Positions 9,481 to 17,322 of a stretch of DNA of 51,522 bases are shown in pieces. Position 1 is the stretch's first letter. The number at the start of each line of letters is the position of its first letter. Origin of the DNA: Verrucomicrobiota bacterium (GTDB lineage: Bacteria; Verrucomicrobiota; Verrucomicrobiia; Limisphaerales; VHDF01); contig VHDF01000031.1 in NCBI GenBank assembly GCA_016871495.1, forward strand, positions 1 through 51,522. Direction: 5' to 3'. The notes under the pieces are model-generated. The model searched no databases, had not been told where the DNA came from, and saw nothing but the letters and a program-made list of their open reading frames with translations. A program made the translations under genes and the position numbers.

Positions 9481-9574
9481 CTAACCCGCCTATTTCACAC
9501 TCGACAAGGTTGGGAAACGTCCCCCATCGAGTTCCCGCAATGCGGGTTAGACCAAACCGCGCCCCCCGTTCAAC
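9481..9574. repeat. Palindromic repeat family 2, copy 1
   Basis: This stretch matches 45623-45713 over its whole length with scattered substitutions and one short gap. It is a nested imperfect palindrome: CTAACCCGC at 9481 pairs with GCGGGTTAG at 9542-9550, and inside it ACTCGA pairs with TCGAGT, around GGGAAACGTCCC. The two copies share the ends CTAACCCGCC and CGTTCAAC. It lies 60 bp upstream of E1alpha. No convincing target-site duplication was seen. Probably a REP-like dispersed element. Confidence 0.8.
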
Positions 9575-9673
9575 AAACTGATCCCACTCCCACTCCACGC
9601 CCTGTTGGAAGAGATTCTTCGTCGGAGCACGCCTCAAGGATACGCTTTCTTTCAATCAGGGCGCGGTTTCCCG

Positions 9674-9719
9674 AGCCCGGAAATTCCCAGGCGCCAGACA
9701 AGTATGAAATTTCCGGGCT
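9674..9719. terminator. Perfect 12-bp stem-loop downstream of the metallohydrolase gene
   Basis: AGCCCGGAAATT (9674-9685) and AATTTCCGGGCT (9708-9719) are exact inverted repeats with a 22-base loop, 81 bases after the stop of the minus-strand metallohydrolase gene. There is no T-tract, so it may be a Rho-dependent end, an mRNA-stabilising hairpin or an operator for the E1 operon rather than a classical intrinsic terminator. The rest of the 9418-9799 gap, apart from repeat family 2, shows no gene. Confidence 0.45.
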
Positions 9720-9799
9720 GAAGGTGTCGCCCCATCCTCAGCCACACGGTTTAACGGTCCCGCCCAAGCCACGCACGAACGAGATCAACCCTTCTCGAT

Positions 9800-11851
9800 C
9801 TACGGCGTCGCGCCCGGCAGGTGGCGCACGTACAGGCCAAAAAGCTCATGATCTTTGGCCTTGCTCTCCATCCACTCTCTCAAGGACTCCACCTCGCTTG
9901 CCCGGAGCCGTCCGCGAGCATTGGTGGCGATTTGCACCGCCAAAGCCGGATCGGTCGATTGGATGAGCTTTTTGACTTCGCCCAGGACGGGGCTCACCCG
10001 GCCCAGGCGCGCCAAAGCTTCCTCCCGGGGCGACGCGTACCGCCCGTCCCCATCGGCATCCAAATAAATCGGGTTGGTCGCGGCCAGGGTATAGTTCTCG
10101 TAGGTCTTCCATCCCGGGTGAGTGACGCCATCGCCGATCACCACGAAGACAAGATGGCTGTCGTAATCGCGAGCGCGGATCCGAAACGAGAATTCTCGGT
10201 CCAGCGCGTTTCCAGGCTGCGCAATGATGGATTGCTCGGACACCATCACTCCGTTCAAAAAAGCTTTCACCCGCCTCGGCGCGATCCAACCGGGCGCCGC
10301 CACCCTCACGCTCGCCGTGATGTTCCCTCCCCTCACGGGTGCCAGCGAACCCATGCCAAAACGGCCATAAACTCGAGCCTCGACAAAAATCCCCAGACTC
10401 ACGGATACGGTCCCCTTGAGAAAAGCCTGGCACGCTTCATCCACGTCAATCCGCGCAGGATCGTCCGTGGAACTGGGAACATACGTCCTGCCTTGGCCCG
10501 CGGGATCCTCCACGGAATGCGTGTCCGAAGAGCCCACCGCCGTAATGCGTTCGCCGCGATTCAGCAAGGCAAACCAGTCCGTGAAGAGGTACATCGGGTC
10601 CTTTTGCAAGGCTGTCGAATTGACCAGCTCCATCGCGTCAAAGGGAAAAACCTGGCCTTGGGCGCGATCTCCTGAACTTCGATTCATGCCCGCCTTGGTG
10701 AAGGGATTTCGCGGCATGTCCGGCCACCGCGGGTGGTTGAGTATGACGACCTTGGCGCCCTTGGCGCGGATGCCTTCGACGAGCTTAACCCAATTGGTCT
10801 CTTTCCAAACGGGCACGCTTCCCATGGGATCCATCGGGAATGCGTTAAAATGACCGTTGTCCGAGGTCACTTCGTTCCCTGTGACCGAAGTGAAAAAAAC
10901 GTTCAGCGAAAGCTTGCTCTGGTAGGGACGATAATCGACGTGATGATTGTGATCGGTGGCAATGGCGAGTTCCACCCCTTCCCCCGCCAAACCCACCACG
11001 CGCTCGGCCAACGTGGCATTGCCATGCCCGCTCACTTCATACGTGTGCAGGTGCGTGTCACAGGCGACATAACCTGGAGTCTGAACCTCCCGGATCAACC
11101 GCAAATCCACCTCCGGAACGGGCGACTCTCCTCCGCCCACCAGGACCACCTGCTCCGCACGGCTCCATTCCATGCCCCGCATGGCGGAGACCCGATAGGT
11201 GCCCGCGGAAAGTTCCAGCTTCGTCTCCGCGCCACGCGTGTAGATCAATCCTTTCCGAACCGCCCGATCCTGCCCCTCGCAATAATACAGATCCGCCTCC
11301 TCGCCTTGCATGGACACAACGTGGATCCGGGCCGGCAAAGGAAGCCCCGATCCATCTTCCCTCACCCTGATTTTCAGCGGATGCAACTGGCGGTGGGTTC
11401 TCAAGGATTTCGGAATCCACTCGATGAGGCCCACCGCAATGTCATCCGTGGCGTTGTCAGGATGAATGGAGAGCTCATTGCGTCCGGAGCGCACGGCCTC
11501 CTTGGGAACGGCGTAATAGGCCACTCTCTCCGCAGTCTGGCGGTAGAGTTGGGCGATCTCGCGGCCGTTAAGACGGATCCGCCAGACGCCGTGGATATCT
11601 CGTTGCTTGAGTCGCAAGGTGCTTTCAACGGGATCCGAGATCTCGAAGAGTGCCAGAAGGTTGGTCCCTTGCGGTTTGGGCTGAACGCCGGGCCAGTTGT
11701 TCTCCACGCTGTCCCCCAAATGCAGATAGTTGGTCAGGATCGGAAGGGCCGCGTGCCCGCTCGACGCGACCAGCCAGAGGAACATCACTCTCAAGACCCA
11801 CTGAGAAACTGGATCAGGCCCAAAACACAGGCGAATGCGGGAGGATGGCAT
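9800..11851 (-). CDS. Exported CehA/McbA-type metallohydrolase (PHP domain)
   Basis: A 683-residue secreted protein. The start at 11851 has GAGAAAGG a few bases upstream and gives a signal peptide with hydrophobic core WVLRVMFLWLVASSGHA. The first third is beta-rich and probably a carbohydrate-binding or Ig-like region. The PHP-type catalytic domain begins near residue 275 with ACDTHLHTYE (metal-binding HxH), followed by IATDHNHHVDY, GNEVTSDNGHFNAF, VILNHPRW and VGSSDTHS, a metal-ligand set typical of CehA/McbA phosphoesterase-like hydrolases. The substrate is unknown; carbaryl hydrolase is the only well-known member and should not be inferred here. It stands alone on the minus strand. Confidence 0.82.
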   Translation of the reverse strand: MPSSRIRLCFGPDPVSQWVLRVMFLWLVASSGHAALPILTNYLHLGDSVENNWPGVQPKPQGTNLLALFEISDPVESTLRLKQRDIHGVWRIRLNGREIAQLYRQTAERVAYYAVPKEAVRSGRNELSIHPDNATDDIAVGLIEWIPKSLRTHRQLHPLKIRVREDGSGLPLPARIHVVSMQGEEADLYYCEGQDRAVRKGLIYTRGAETKLELSAGTYRVSAMRGMEWSRAEQVVLVGGGESPVPEVDLRLIREVQTPGYVACDTHLHTYEVSGHGNATLAERVVGLAGEGVELAIATDHNHHVDYRPYQSKLSLNVFFTSVTGNEVTSDNGHFNAFPMDPMGSVPVWKETNWVKLVEGIRAKGAKVVILNHPRWPDMPRNPFTKAGMNRSSGDRAQGQVFPFDAMELVNSTALQKDPMYLFTDWFALLNRGERITAVGSSDTHSVEDPAGQGRTYVPSSTDDPARIDVDEACQAFLKGTVSVSLGIFVEARVYGRFGMGSLAPVRGGNITASVRVAAPGWIAPRRVKAFLNGVMVSEQSIIAQPGNALDREFSFRIRARDYDSHLVFVVIGDGVTHPGWKTYENYTLAATNPIYLDADGDGRYASPREEALARLGRVSPVLGEVKKLIQSTDPALAVQIATNARGRLRASEVESLREWMESKAKDHELFGLYVRHLPGATP

Positions 11852-12002
11852 AACGCCTTTCTCGTACTCGACAAGCCCCTGAACTACAAGCCTTCGGATG
11901 CGGACGAGGCTCATTCCACAAGCGGCTCCTTGATCACCGGGCCGGACGCGAAGGAAGCCTCACGGATCAAAAGCCCGCCCGCCTCGCTCCCGAGATTTTG
12001 AC

Positions 12003-12135
12003 CGGTACGTCCCGATGTTGCCGGTGATGCAGGTAGGGCGCGTCCGTCCCGGCGCGCCGCCGGAGCATGATGTTTTGCATCCCGTGGGCGGCGGGCTGGG
12101 ACAGGCCCGCCCTACCAACAACATCAGGATACACG
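12003..12135 (+). mobile_element. MITE-like element, copy A
   Basis: About 133 bp, one of three near-identical copies (also 15799-15932 and, inverted, 47133-47266). The ends are imperfect inverted repeats (left CGGTACGTCCCGATGTTG; right end reads as the reverse complement of CGTGTATCCTGATGTTG), and the interior folds back on itself: TAGGGCGCGTCC near the left pairs with the GGCCCGCCCTA region near the right. The direct repeat CGAGATTTTG occurs at 11991-12000 and 12134-12143, immediately flanking the element. It encodes no protein. It sits between the metallohydrolase gene and rpoZ; the rest of this gap shows no gene. Confidence 0.8.
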
Positions 12136-12218
12136 AGATTTTGGCGTGAATTCTATTGCATCGTTGCCCGGGGCTATTAGATTTCTTGGCTCGACGGACG
12201 AACTTTGAGAAATCCTGA

Positions 12219-12473
12219 GTGAAAGCTGAACTTTGCCGACAAGCCCTTGAGAAAGTGGGCAATCCCAACATTCTCATCAATTTAATCTCGCGCCGCGTGC
12301 GCCAGTTGACCGGAGCTTCGGGCTCCAACACCCGGCCATTGATCACGGAAACCGCCGGCCTGGGCGCCGCGGATATCGCCCTGGTCGAGCTGGTTGACGC
12401 GAAGATGAGCTGGGAAGCGATCGTCGAGCCCGAAGGCAAGGAAACCCCGGCCAAGCGTCGCCGGCGTTCCTAA
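12219..12473 (+). CDS. rpoZ: RNA polymerase omega subunit
   Basis: An 84-residue protein matching the small omega subunit that stabilises the beta-prime subunit during RNA polymerase assembly. The recognisable part is NPNILINLISRRVRQLTGAS, followed by RPLITETAGLGAADIALVEL, similar to the RVRQL...RP...ALEEI pattern of omega. It has a basic C-terminal tail (PAKRRRRS). The start is a GTG at 12219. It is followed by smpB, with a strong hairpin in the 61-bp gap. Confidence 0.82.
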   Translation: MKAELCRQALEKVGNPNILINLISRRVRQLTGASGSNTRPLITETAGLGAADIALVELVDAKMSWEAIVEPEGKETPAKRRRRS

Positions 12474-12499
12474 AGAGGTTCAGACCACGAGTTTCGCCC

Positions 12500-12524
12500 A
12501 GCCAGAAGGCTCGTCCTTCTGGCT
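12500..12524 (+). promoter_or_regulatory. 10-bp perfect hairpin between rpoZ and smpB
   Basis: AGCCAGAAGG and CCTTCTGGCT form a perfect stem with a 5-base loop. It begins 27 bases after the rpoZ stop and ends 10 bases before the smpB ATG, with a short T-containing stretch (GGATTTGTTG) after it. It could terminate rpoZ transcription or fold over the smpB ribosome entry site; no separate Shine-Dalgarno sequence is visible for smpB. Confidence 0.6.
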
Positions 12525-12534
12525 GGATTTGTTG

Positions 12535-13005
12535 ATGGCCGAGATTCTGACCAACTCCAAGGCCCGGCGCGACTATCACATCCTCGAAACTTACGAGGCC
12601 GGGATCGTGCTCCACGGCACCGAAGTCAAATCCCTCCGGGCCGGGCGAGGCCAGATCGCGGACGCGTTTGCCCGAGTGGAAAAGGACGAGGTTTGGCTGC
12701 ATCACGCGCACATTGACGAATACGATTTTGGCAACCAACAAAACCACAAGCCGAAGGCGCCTCGCAAACTCCTCCTCCATCATTCCGAGATCCGCAAACT
12801 GGCGGATGCCGCCCAGGTGAAGGGCAACGCCCTGGTGCCTCTGGCCTTTTATTGGAAGAACGGACGCGTCAAGGTCCAACTCGCGGTCGGACAAGGCAAG
12901 GCCTCCTTCGACAAGCGCGAGGACTTGAAACGCAAAGACGCAGAAAGAGAAATGAAACGCGCGACGCAGTCAGCTTTGAAGGGACGTTCCCCGCGCGGCG
13001 CCTGA
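12535..13005 (+). CDS. smpB: SsrA-binding protein SmpB (trans-translation)
   Basis: SmpB binds tmRNA and delivers it to stalled ribosomes. The 156-residue length is standard. Motifs include NSKARRDYHILETYEAGIVL, LHGTEVKSLRAGR, NHKPKAPRKLLLH, and the C-terminal KRKDAEREMKRA helix that mimics the mRNA path. The ATG at 12535 is the family-like start (MAEILTNSKARRDY); two TTG codons just before it are in frame. No ssrA gene was recognised in the window. Confidence 0.97.
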   Translation: MAEILTNSKARRDYHILETYEAGIVLHGTEVKSLRAGRGQIADAFARVEKDEVWLHHAHIDEYDFGNQQNHKPKAPRKLLLHHSEIRKLADAAQVKGNALVPLAFYWKNGRVKVQLAVGQGKASFDKREDLKRKDAEREMKRATQSALKGRSPRGA

Positions 13006-13082
13006 TCCCGAGTCCAGGGACGATTGCACCTGGCTGGGGATTGTGCTCGCGGCGCTATGCGATCCGGGGCAGCATCGATTCC

Positions 13083-13857
13083 ATGCATGTTCCTTCCTTG
13101 CTCCGCTTGTCCTGCGTCCTGGTCTTGGGATTGTGCCTGGCCGTGGAAACCGGCGCGGCCTCCTTCCTTGAACGATTGGGCGTCAAACGAGGAGCCCAGG
13201 CCGTCTCCCTTGCCGAACTTACCGAGGAACAAGCCGTCTCGGGATTACGCGAAGCTCTCGCTCGCGGGGCCCAGCACGCGGTCACTCATCTGGGTCGTCC
13301 GGACGGTTTTCTCAAGGACGCGTTGGTGCGCATTCCCGTGCCCGAGCGTCTGCAAACGGTCGAGCGAGGATTGCGGCTGGCGGGGACAAGGAGCCATGGT
13401 GGACGAATTTCTGACGACGATGAATCGTGCCGCGGAACAAGCTGTTCCTGAGGCGGCGGCGGTGCTCGCCGATGCGGTGCGTCAACTCACGCTCTCGGAA
13501 GCCAAGGCGATTCTCCGAGGCACGAACTCAGCCGCCACGGACTATTTTCGCCGATCCTCCGAGACCAACCTGCACGCTCGTTTTCTTCCCCTGGTGAAGA
13601 AGGCCACGGAATCCGCGGGGGTGACAGGCGCCTACAAGCAATTGATCGGGCGCGCGGGAATCGCTGGAGGCGCGACCCGGGGCGGATTGACCGCGGGACT
13701 GTTCCGTCAGGACGACCTGGATCTCGATGCCTACGTCACCCGCAAGGCCACGGACGGGCTTTTCGTCAAAATCGCCGAAGAGGAAAAGAGACTGCGAGAG
13801 AATCCGGCATCCAGATCGACGGACTTGCTCCGCAAAGTTTTTGGAGCCGTGCCCTGA
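13083..13857 (+). pseudogene. DUF4197 family exported protein, interrupted by a one-base frameshift
   Basis: The N-terminal half starts at the ATG at 13083 with a signal peptide (LLRLSCVLVLGLCLAV) and reads ELTEEQAVSGLREALARGAQ...RIPVPERLQTVERGLRLAG. The family then continues GQGAMVDEFLTTMNRAAEQA...TDLLRKVFG, but this is in the next frame. Removing one G from the GGGG at 13382-13385 joins the two halves into one protein of about 257 residues. As given, the first frame stops at 13451. DUF4197 proteins have no assigned function. A homopolymer miscount in the assembly is as plausible as a real mutation, since the downstream frame is undamaged. Confidence 0.8.
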
Positions 13858-13880
13858 ACGAGGGAGGCTTGGAAACGAAG

Positions 13881-13903
13881 AAGGCGCCCTTGGGGGGCGC
13901 CTT
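13881..13903. terminator. GC-rich stem-loop between converging genes
   Basis: AAGGCGCCC (13881-13889) and GGGCGCCTT (13895-13903) form a perfect 9-bp stem with a 5-base loop. It lies between the end of the DUF4197 gene (plus strand) and the end of the HU gene (minus strand), the right position for a shared bidirectional terminator. The T-tract is weak on both sides. Confidence 0.6.
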
Positions 13904-13934
13904 GTCGCGAGAAAAATGCAGGATGACGTTGGCC

Positions 13935-14231
13935 TTACTTGCTGCCGAGGATCGCGTCCTTGGCGGCCTTGGCAAAACGGAACTTCAAGACTCGTTTCGC
14001 GGGCACTTTGATCTTCTGGCCGGCTTTGGGCCCGAAGCGCATGATCATTTCGCGGGCGGGACGGTTCGCGAGCACCACTTTGCCAATGCCCGGGATCACA
14101 AAGCTGTTCTTGGCGTTCTTGTAGGCCAACTCGGAAAGAGTCTGCAGGACCGTGGACGCCTGTTTTTTGGAGATTTCAGCCTTGTCGGCGATGGTCGCCG
14201 CGATTTGAGATTTGGTGAGTTGTTTTGCCAT
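13935..14231 (-). CDS. HU/IHF-family DNA-binding protein
   Basis: A 98-residue histone-like protein. The N-terminal dimerising helices (MAKQLTKSQIAATIADKAEI) lead to FVIPGIGKVVLANRPARE, the start of the DNA-embracing arms; the arm tip reads MRFGPKAG instead of the common GRNPATGE, then KIKVPAKRVLKFRFAKAAKDA closes the fold. It should bend and compact DNA; whether it is HU-like or sequence-specific cannot be told. A plausible promoter lies 50-80 bases upstream, and a GC-rich stem-loop follows the gene. Confidence 0.93.
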   Translation of the reverse strand: MAKQLTKSQIAATIADKAEISKKQASTVLQTLSELAYKNAKNSFVIPGIGKVVLANRPAREMIMRFGPKAGQKIKVPAKRVLKFRFAKAAKDAILGSK

Positions 14232-14283
14232 ATGGGAATATTGATTGGTTAAACGTTGGATAACTGACTGCTAACTCGGGCGT

Positions 14284-14311
14284 ATTAAACCGCGCCTCAA
14301 CGCCCGCGCAA
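14284..14311 (-). promoter_or_regulatory. Candidate sigma-70-type promoter of the HU gene
   Basis: Read on the minus strand, TTGCGC (14311-14306) and TTTAAT (14289-14284) are separated by 16 bases, matching the -35 and -10 consensus at 4 and 5 of 6 positions. The -10 box lies about 52 bases before the HU start codon. Confidence 0.4.
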
Positions 14312-14384
14312 GGAGAAAATCGTCAGAATTTCCACGGAAATTCGCACATTTTTGTTCGCGGGCGAAATCAGCTCCACGGCGAAG

Positions 14385-15725
14385 TCACCCGCGGCGAAAA
14401 TACCGGGTCACTTTCCGCACGCCCCGAGCGATCGCCCGCACGTCCTCTTCCGTCATTCCTTCATGCAAACCCACGCGAACACCAGTGGCCAGAATCCGCT
14501 CGGCCTCGGGTGTCTGCACGCGAGTGTAATCCATGGACGTAAGACCCATTTCGCGGATCGGCCAGCGCCCCGCGAAGAAGCCGTGTTTTTGGAACACCGG
14601 ATTGCGATGGAGCGGGACGGGAATATAACCCGCCGAGACGGGTAGTCCTTCCGACACCATCGCTTGCACGAGTTCCGCCCGGCTGGCTCGCATCGACTCG
14701 AGACTGACGCGGAAAAAATAAAACCAGAAAACGCACCGATCGTCCTGGCGCACTTCGTGGGGCATGACACCGGGTATTTCCGACAGAAGCTCGCTCAGTA
14801 ACCGGCCCAACCTGGATCGCGTTTCGGCGATGGCTTCCAGCCGGAGGAGTTGGGCCGAGGCCAGAGCCGACTGCGCTTCCGTGATGCGATAATTAGGCGC
14901 CATGAACTCGAAAAGCCCGCCTTGAATCCGGTCGAATCCCTTATCCCCGAACAACTGCAACCGCGAACCGAATCTCGCCTCAGAAGCGGCGACCACGCCG
15001 CCATCGCCGCTGGTAATGTGTTTGCTGTTTTGCAAAGAGAAGCAGGCCAGATGTCCCGCCTGCCCGATGGGCTGGCCCGCGTGGCGCGCTCCCCACGCCT
15101 GGGCGCAATCCTCGATCAACACCAGCTGATGATCGTCCGTGATCTTTCGCAGCCGGGCCATGTCGCAGGGATTCCCGCAGAGATGGACCGCGATCACGGC
15201 CTTTGTTCGAGGGGTGATTTTCTTCTCCACCTCCGCCGGGTCGAGGTTGTAGGTGGAAGGCTGGAGATCCGCGAAAACCGGCACGCCTTGTTGATAAATC
15301 ACACCGATGACCGTGCCCATGTCGGTGATGGGAGAGGTAATCACCTCATCCCCGGGTCCAATCCCCGCCGCGGCGACGGCGATATGAATCGCTGCGGTGC
15401 CTGAGGAGCAGGGCATCACATGGGAGTGGGGGCAGACTTGGCGGAACCGTTCGATGAACAATTGGGTTTGGGGCCCTTTCCAGTAGAACAAGGAATCCTG
15501 CCGCACGAGCTCTTGGAGCTGCCGTGCCTCCGGTTCACCCCAGCGGGGCCCGGCTCGCCGCGGATGCGGCCAGGCTTTGGGCCCGCCGTGCAGGGCCAAG
15601 GCTTCATCTGCAAAATCGGCGGCTCCGGTTTGCGCTTGCAGAGAGGCGCCGCCGACCAGCAGAGCGGACGCTGCCATGAAGGAACGCCGGTCAAGATTTC
15701 GATCCGCGGAAGATTTCGATTTCAT
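14385..15725 (-). CDS. Tat-exported DegT/DnrJ/EryC1/StrS-type aminotransferase
   Basis: A 446-residue PLP-dependent enzyme of the family that usually aminates nucleotide-linked keto-sugars. The PLP fold is intact: CSSGTAAIHIAVAAAGIGPGDEV, HLCGNPCDMARL, IEDCAQAWGA, and the Schiff-base Lys in SLQNSKHITSGDGG. The start at 15725 is followed by a twin-arginine signal (DRRSFMAASALLVGG), so the enzyme is predicted to be folded with PLP in the cytoplasm and then exported; sugar-nucleotide substrates are not normally outside, so the substrate may be unusual or the signal may be for retention. A longer frame back to 16184 runs through a MITE copy and is not real coding sequence. Divergent from mreB. 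Confidence 0.85.
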   Translation of the reverse strand: MKSKSSADRNLDRRSFMAASALLVGGASLQAQTGAADFADEALALHGGPKAWPHPRRAGPRWGEPEARQLQELVRQDSLFYWKGPQTQLFIERFRQVCPHSHVMPCSSGTAAIHIAVAAAGIGPGDEVITSPITDMGTVIGVIYQQGVPVFADLQPSTYNLDPAEVEKKITPRTKAVIAVHLCGNPCDMARLRKITDDHQLVLIEDCAQAWGARHAGQPIGQAGHLACFSLQNSKHITSGDGGVVAASEARFGSRLQLFGDKGFDRIQGGLFEFMAPNYRITEAQSALASAQLLRLEAIAETRSRLGRLLSELLSEIPGVMPHEVRQDDRCVFWFYFFRVSLESMRASRAELVQAMVSEGLPVSAGYIPVPLHRNPVFQKHGFFAGRWPIREMGLTSMDYTRVQTPEAERILATGVRVGLHEGMTEEDVRAIARGVRKVTRYFRRG

Positions 15726-15798
15726 GGAGAGGCTCGGTCTTGATTCTTTGTACGGCGTCCGATTGCGAAAAGCAATAGAACCGCTGAGCCCGGTCTTC

Positions 15799-15932
15799 CG
15801 GTGCATCCCGATGTTGCCGGTGATGCAGGTAGGGCGCGTCCGTCTCGGCGCGCCGCCGGAGCATGATGTTTTGCATCCAGTGGGCGGCGGGCTGGGACAG
15901 GCCCGCCCTACCAACAACATCGGGATACACGG
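15799..15932 (+). mobile_element. MITE-like element, copy B
   Basis: 134 bp, same orientation as copy A. The ends are CGGTGCATCCCGATGTTG and the inverted partner CCGTGTATCCCGATGTTG (two mismatches in 18). It is flanked by the 9-bp direct repeat CCGGTCTTC at 15790-15798 and 15933-15941. It lies 74 bp upstream of the Tat aminotransferase start, so it may displace or carry promoter signals for that gene. Confidence 0.85.
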
Positions 15933-15941
15933 CCGGTCTTC

Positions 15942-16243
15942 CGCCGGGTCGTGGGTGAGGCACGCTGCAGCGACGGAGCGCGACGTTGACGTCGCATCCG
16001 GGTGTGTCTTCGAAAGGCATGGCAAGTTCAAGGAGCGAGGGTGATGCCGGAGGAAAGTCTCACCCCGTTGGCGGGCCACGGATCGGGAGGTGATCGCTGG
16101 GGGCGGGTTTGCGCGCGCGGAAGCGCCGTGAACGGCGCGCCCCGGCGACTTGCGGATGCTCCACCCGTCGTCTTTTGCGGGCAATTGGCTTGACCGGAGG
16201 GGTTTGCGCGGACTTTACTGGCTGGCGGTGTTCAGTACCGTCC
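15942..16243. other. Intergenic region upstream of mreB, no gene seen
   Basis: About 300 bases between MITE copy B and mreB. Several open frames cross it, but none has recognisable protein character; the frame joined to mreB back to 16109 is Arg-rich and looks non-coding. It must hold the promoter of the mre operon, but I see no clear consensus boxes. Confidence 0.5.
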
Positions 16244-17275
16244 ATGTTCGCACAACTTAAAGGCCTGTTTTCCAACGATATCGGAATCGATCTCGGGACG
16301 GCCAATTCACTGGTGTACGTCCGGGATCAGGGGATCGTGTTGCGCGAGCCTTCGGTGGTCGCCATTGAGGCGGGGACAACGAATGTGCTGGCGGTGGGGG
16401 AGGAGGCGAAGCGCATGCTGGGCCGCACCCCGGGCAACATCGTGGCCATTCGCCCCATGAAGGATGGGGTCATCGCCGACTTCGAGATCACGGAGTCGAT
16501 GTTGAGGCATTTCATTCAAAAAGTTCACAATCGGAAATTGATCGCTCCGCGCGTGGTGGTGGCCGTTCCCTCGGGCATCACTGAGGTCGAAAAGCGCGCG
16601 GTGAAAGATTCGGCCACGCACGCAGGGGCGCGCGAGGTCTACCTGATTGAACAGCCCATGGCCTCGGCCATTGGCGTCGGCCTGCCGGTGCATGAACCGG
16701 CGGGCAACATGATCGTCGATATCGGCGGTGGAACCTGCGAGATCGCCATTATTTCCCTGGCGGGCATCGTATTCAGCCGCTCTCTCCGCGTCGGCGGGGA
16801 CGAATTTGACGAGACGATCGTGGCGCACCTTAAGCGCGCGCACAATTTGATGATCGGCGAACGCACCGCCGAAGAAATCAAGATCCGCGTCGGATCCGCT
16901 TATCCCCTCGAACAGGAACTGACCTTGGAAGTCAAAGGCCGCGACTTGAGCGCGGGCTTGCCCAAGACGATCACCATCCGTTCCGAGGAGGTTCGCGAGG
17001 CTCTCAAAGAGCCGCTGCAGAGCATTTTGGAATCCATTCGCATTACCCTGGAACGTTGTCCCCCCGAACTTTCCGCCGATTTGGTGGATCGGGGCATCGT
17101 CATGGCCGGAGGCGGCGCCTTGTTGCGAGGCATCGACCGGCTTGTCGCCCAGGAAACGGGTTTGCCGGTTCATATTGCCGAAGATCCGTTGACCGCCGTG
17201 GCCGAAGGGACCGGGCGTGTGCTCCAAGAATTGCAGTTCCTGAAGCGGGTCACTTCTTCGAGCACCCGCGGGTAG
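16244..17275 (+). CDS. mreB: Rod-shape-determining actin homologue MreB
   Basis: MreB polymerises under the membrane and directs lateral cell-wall synthesis. The 343-residue protein has the actin-fold nucleotide site: [14 protein letters not shown] (phosphate 1), [17 protein letters not shown], the ADEEP region [28 protein letters not shown] (phosphate 2, with Cys for the more usual Thr), and [11 protein letters not shown] (adenosine). The ATG at 16244 gives the canonical start [18 protein letters not shown]. First gene of mreB-mreC-mreD-mrdA-rodA-rng, all on the plus strand with gaps of about 50 bp or less. Confidence 0.98.
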   Translation: MFAQLKGLFSNDIGIDLGTANSLVYVRDQGIVLREPSVVAIEAGTTNVLAVGEEAKRMLGRTPGNIVAIRPMKDGVIADFEITESMLRHFIQKVHNRKLIAPRVVVAVPSGITEVEKRAVKDSATHAGAREVYLIEQPMASAIGVGLPVHEPAGNMIVDIGGGTCEIAIISLAGIVFSRSLRVGGDEFDETIVAHLKRAHNLMIGERTAEEIKIRVGSAYPLEQELTLEVKGRDLSAGLPKTITIRSEEVREALKEPLQSILESIRITLERCPPELSADLVDRGIVMAGGGALLRGIDRLVAQETGLPVHIAEDPLTAVAEGTGRVLQELQFLKRVTSSSTRG

Positions 17276-17322
17276 CGGCGTGACGTTCGCCTGGCTGTCC
17301 GCTGGGACAGCTGAAGGTGACG

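Noticed and set aside
11960-12454. 164-codon minus-strand frame over rpoZ and MITE copy A
   Set aside because: It partly translates the MITE (the same peptide appears in frames over the other two copies) and overlaps the clear rpoZ gene.
14385-16184. Aminotransferase as a 599-residue protein with a long N-terminal extension
   Set aside because: The extra 153 codons run through MITE copy B and Arg/Pro-rich non-coding sequence; the Tat signal after the ATG at 15725 is the natural start.
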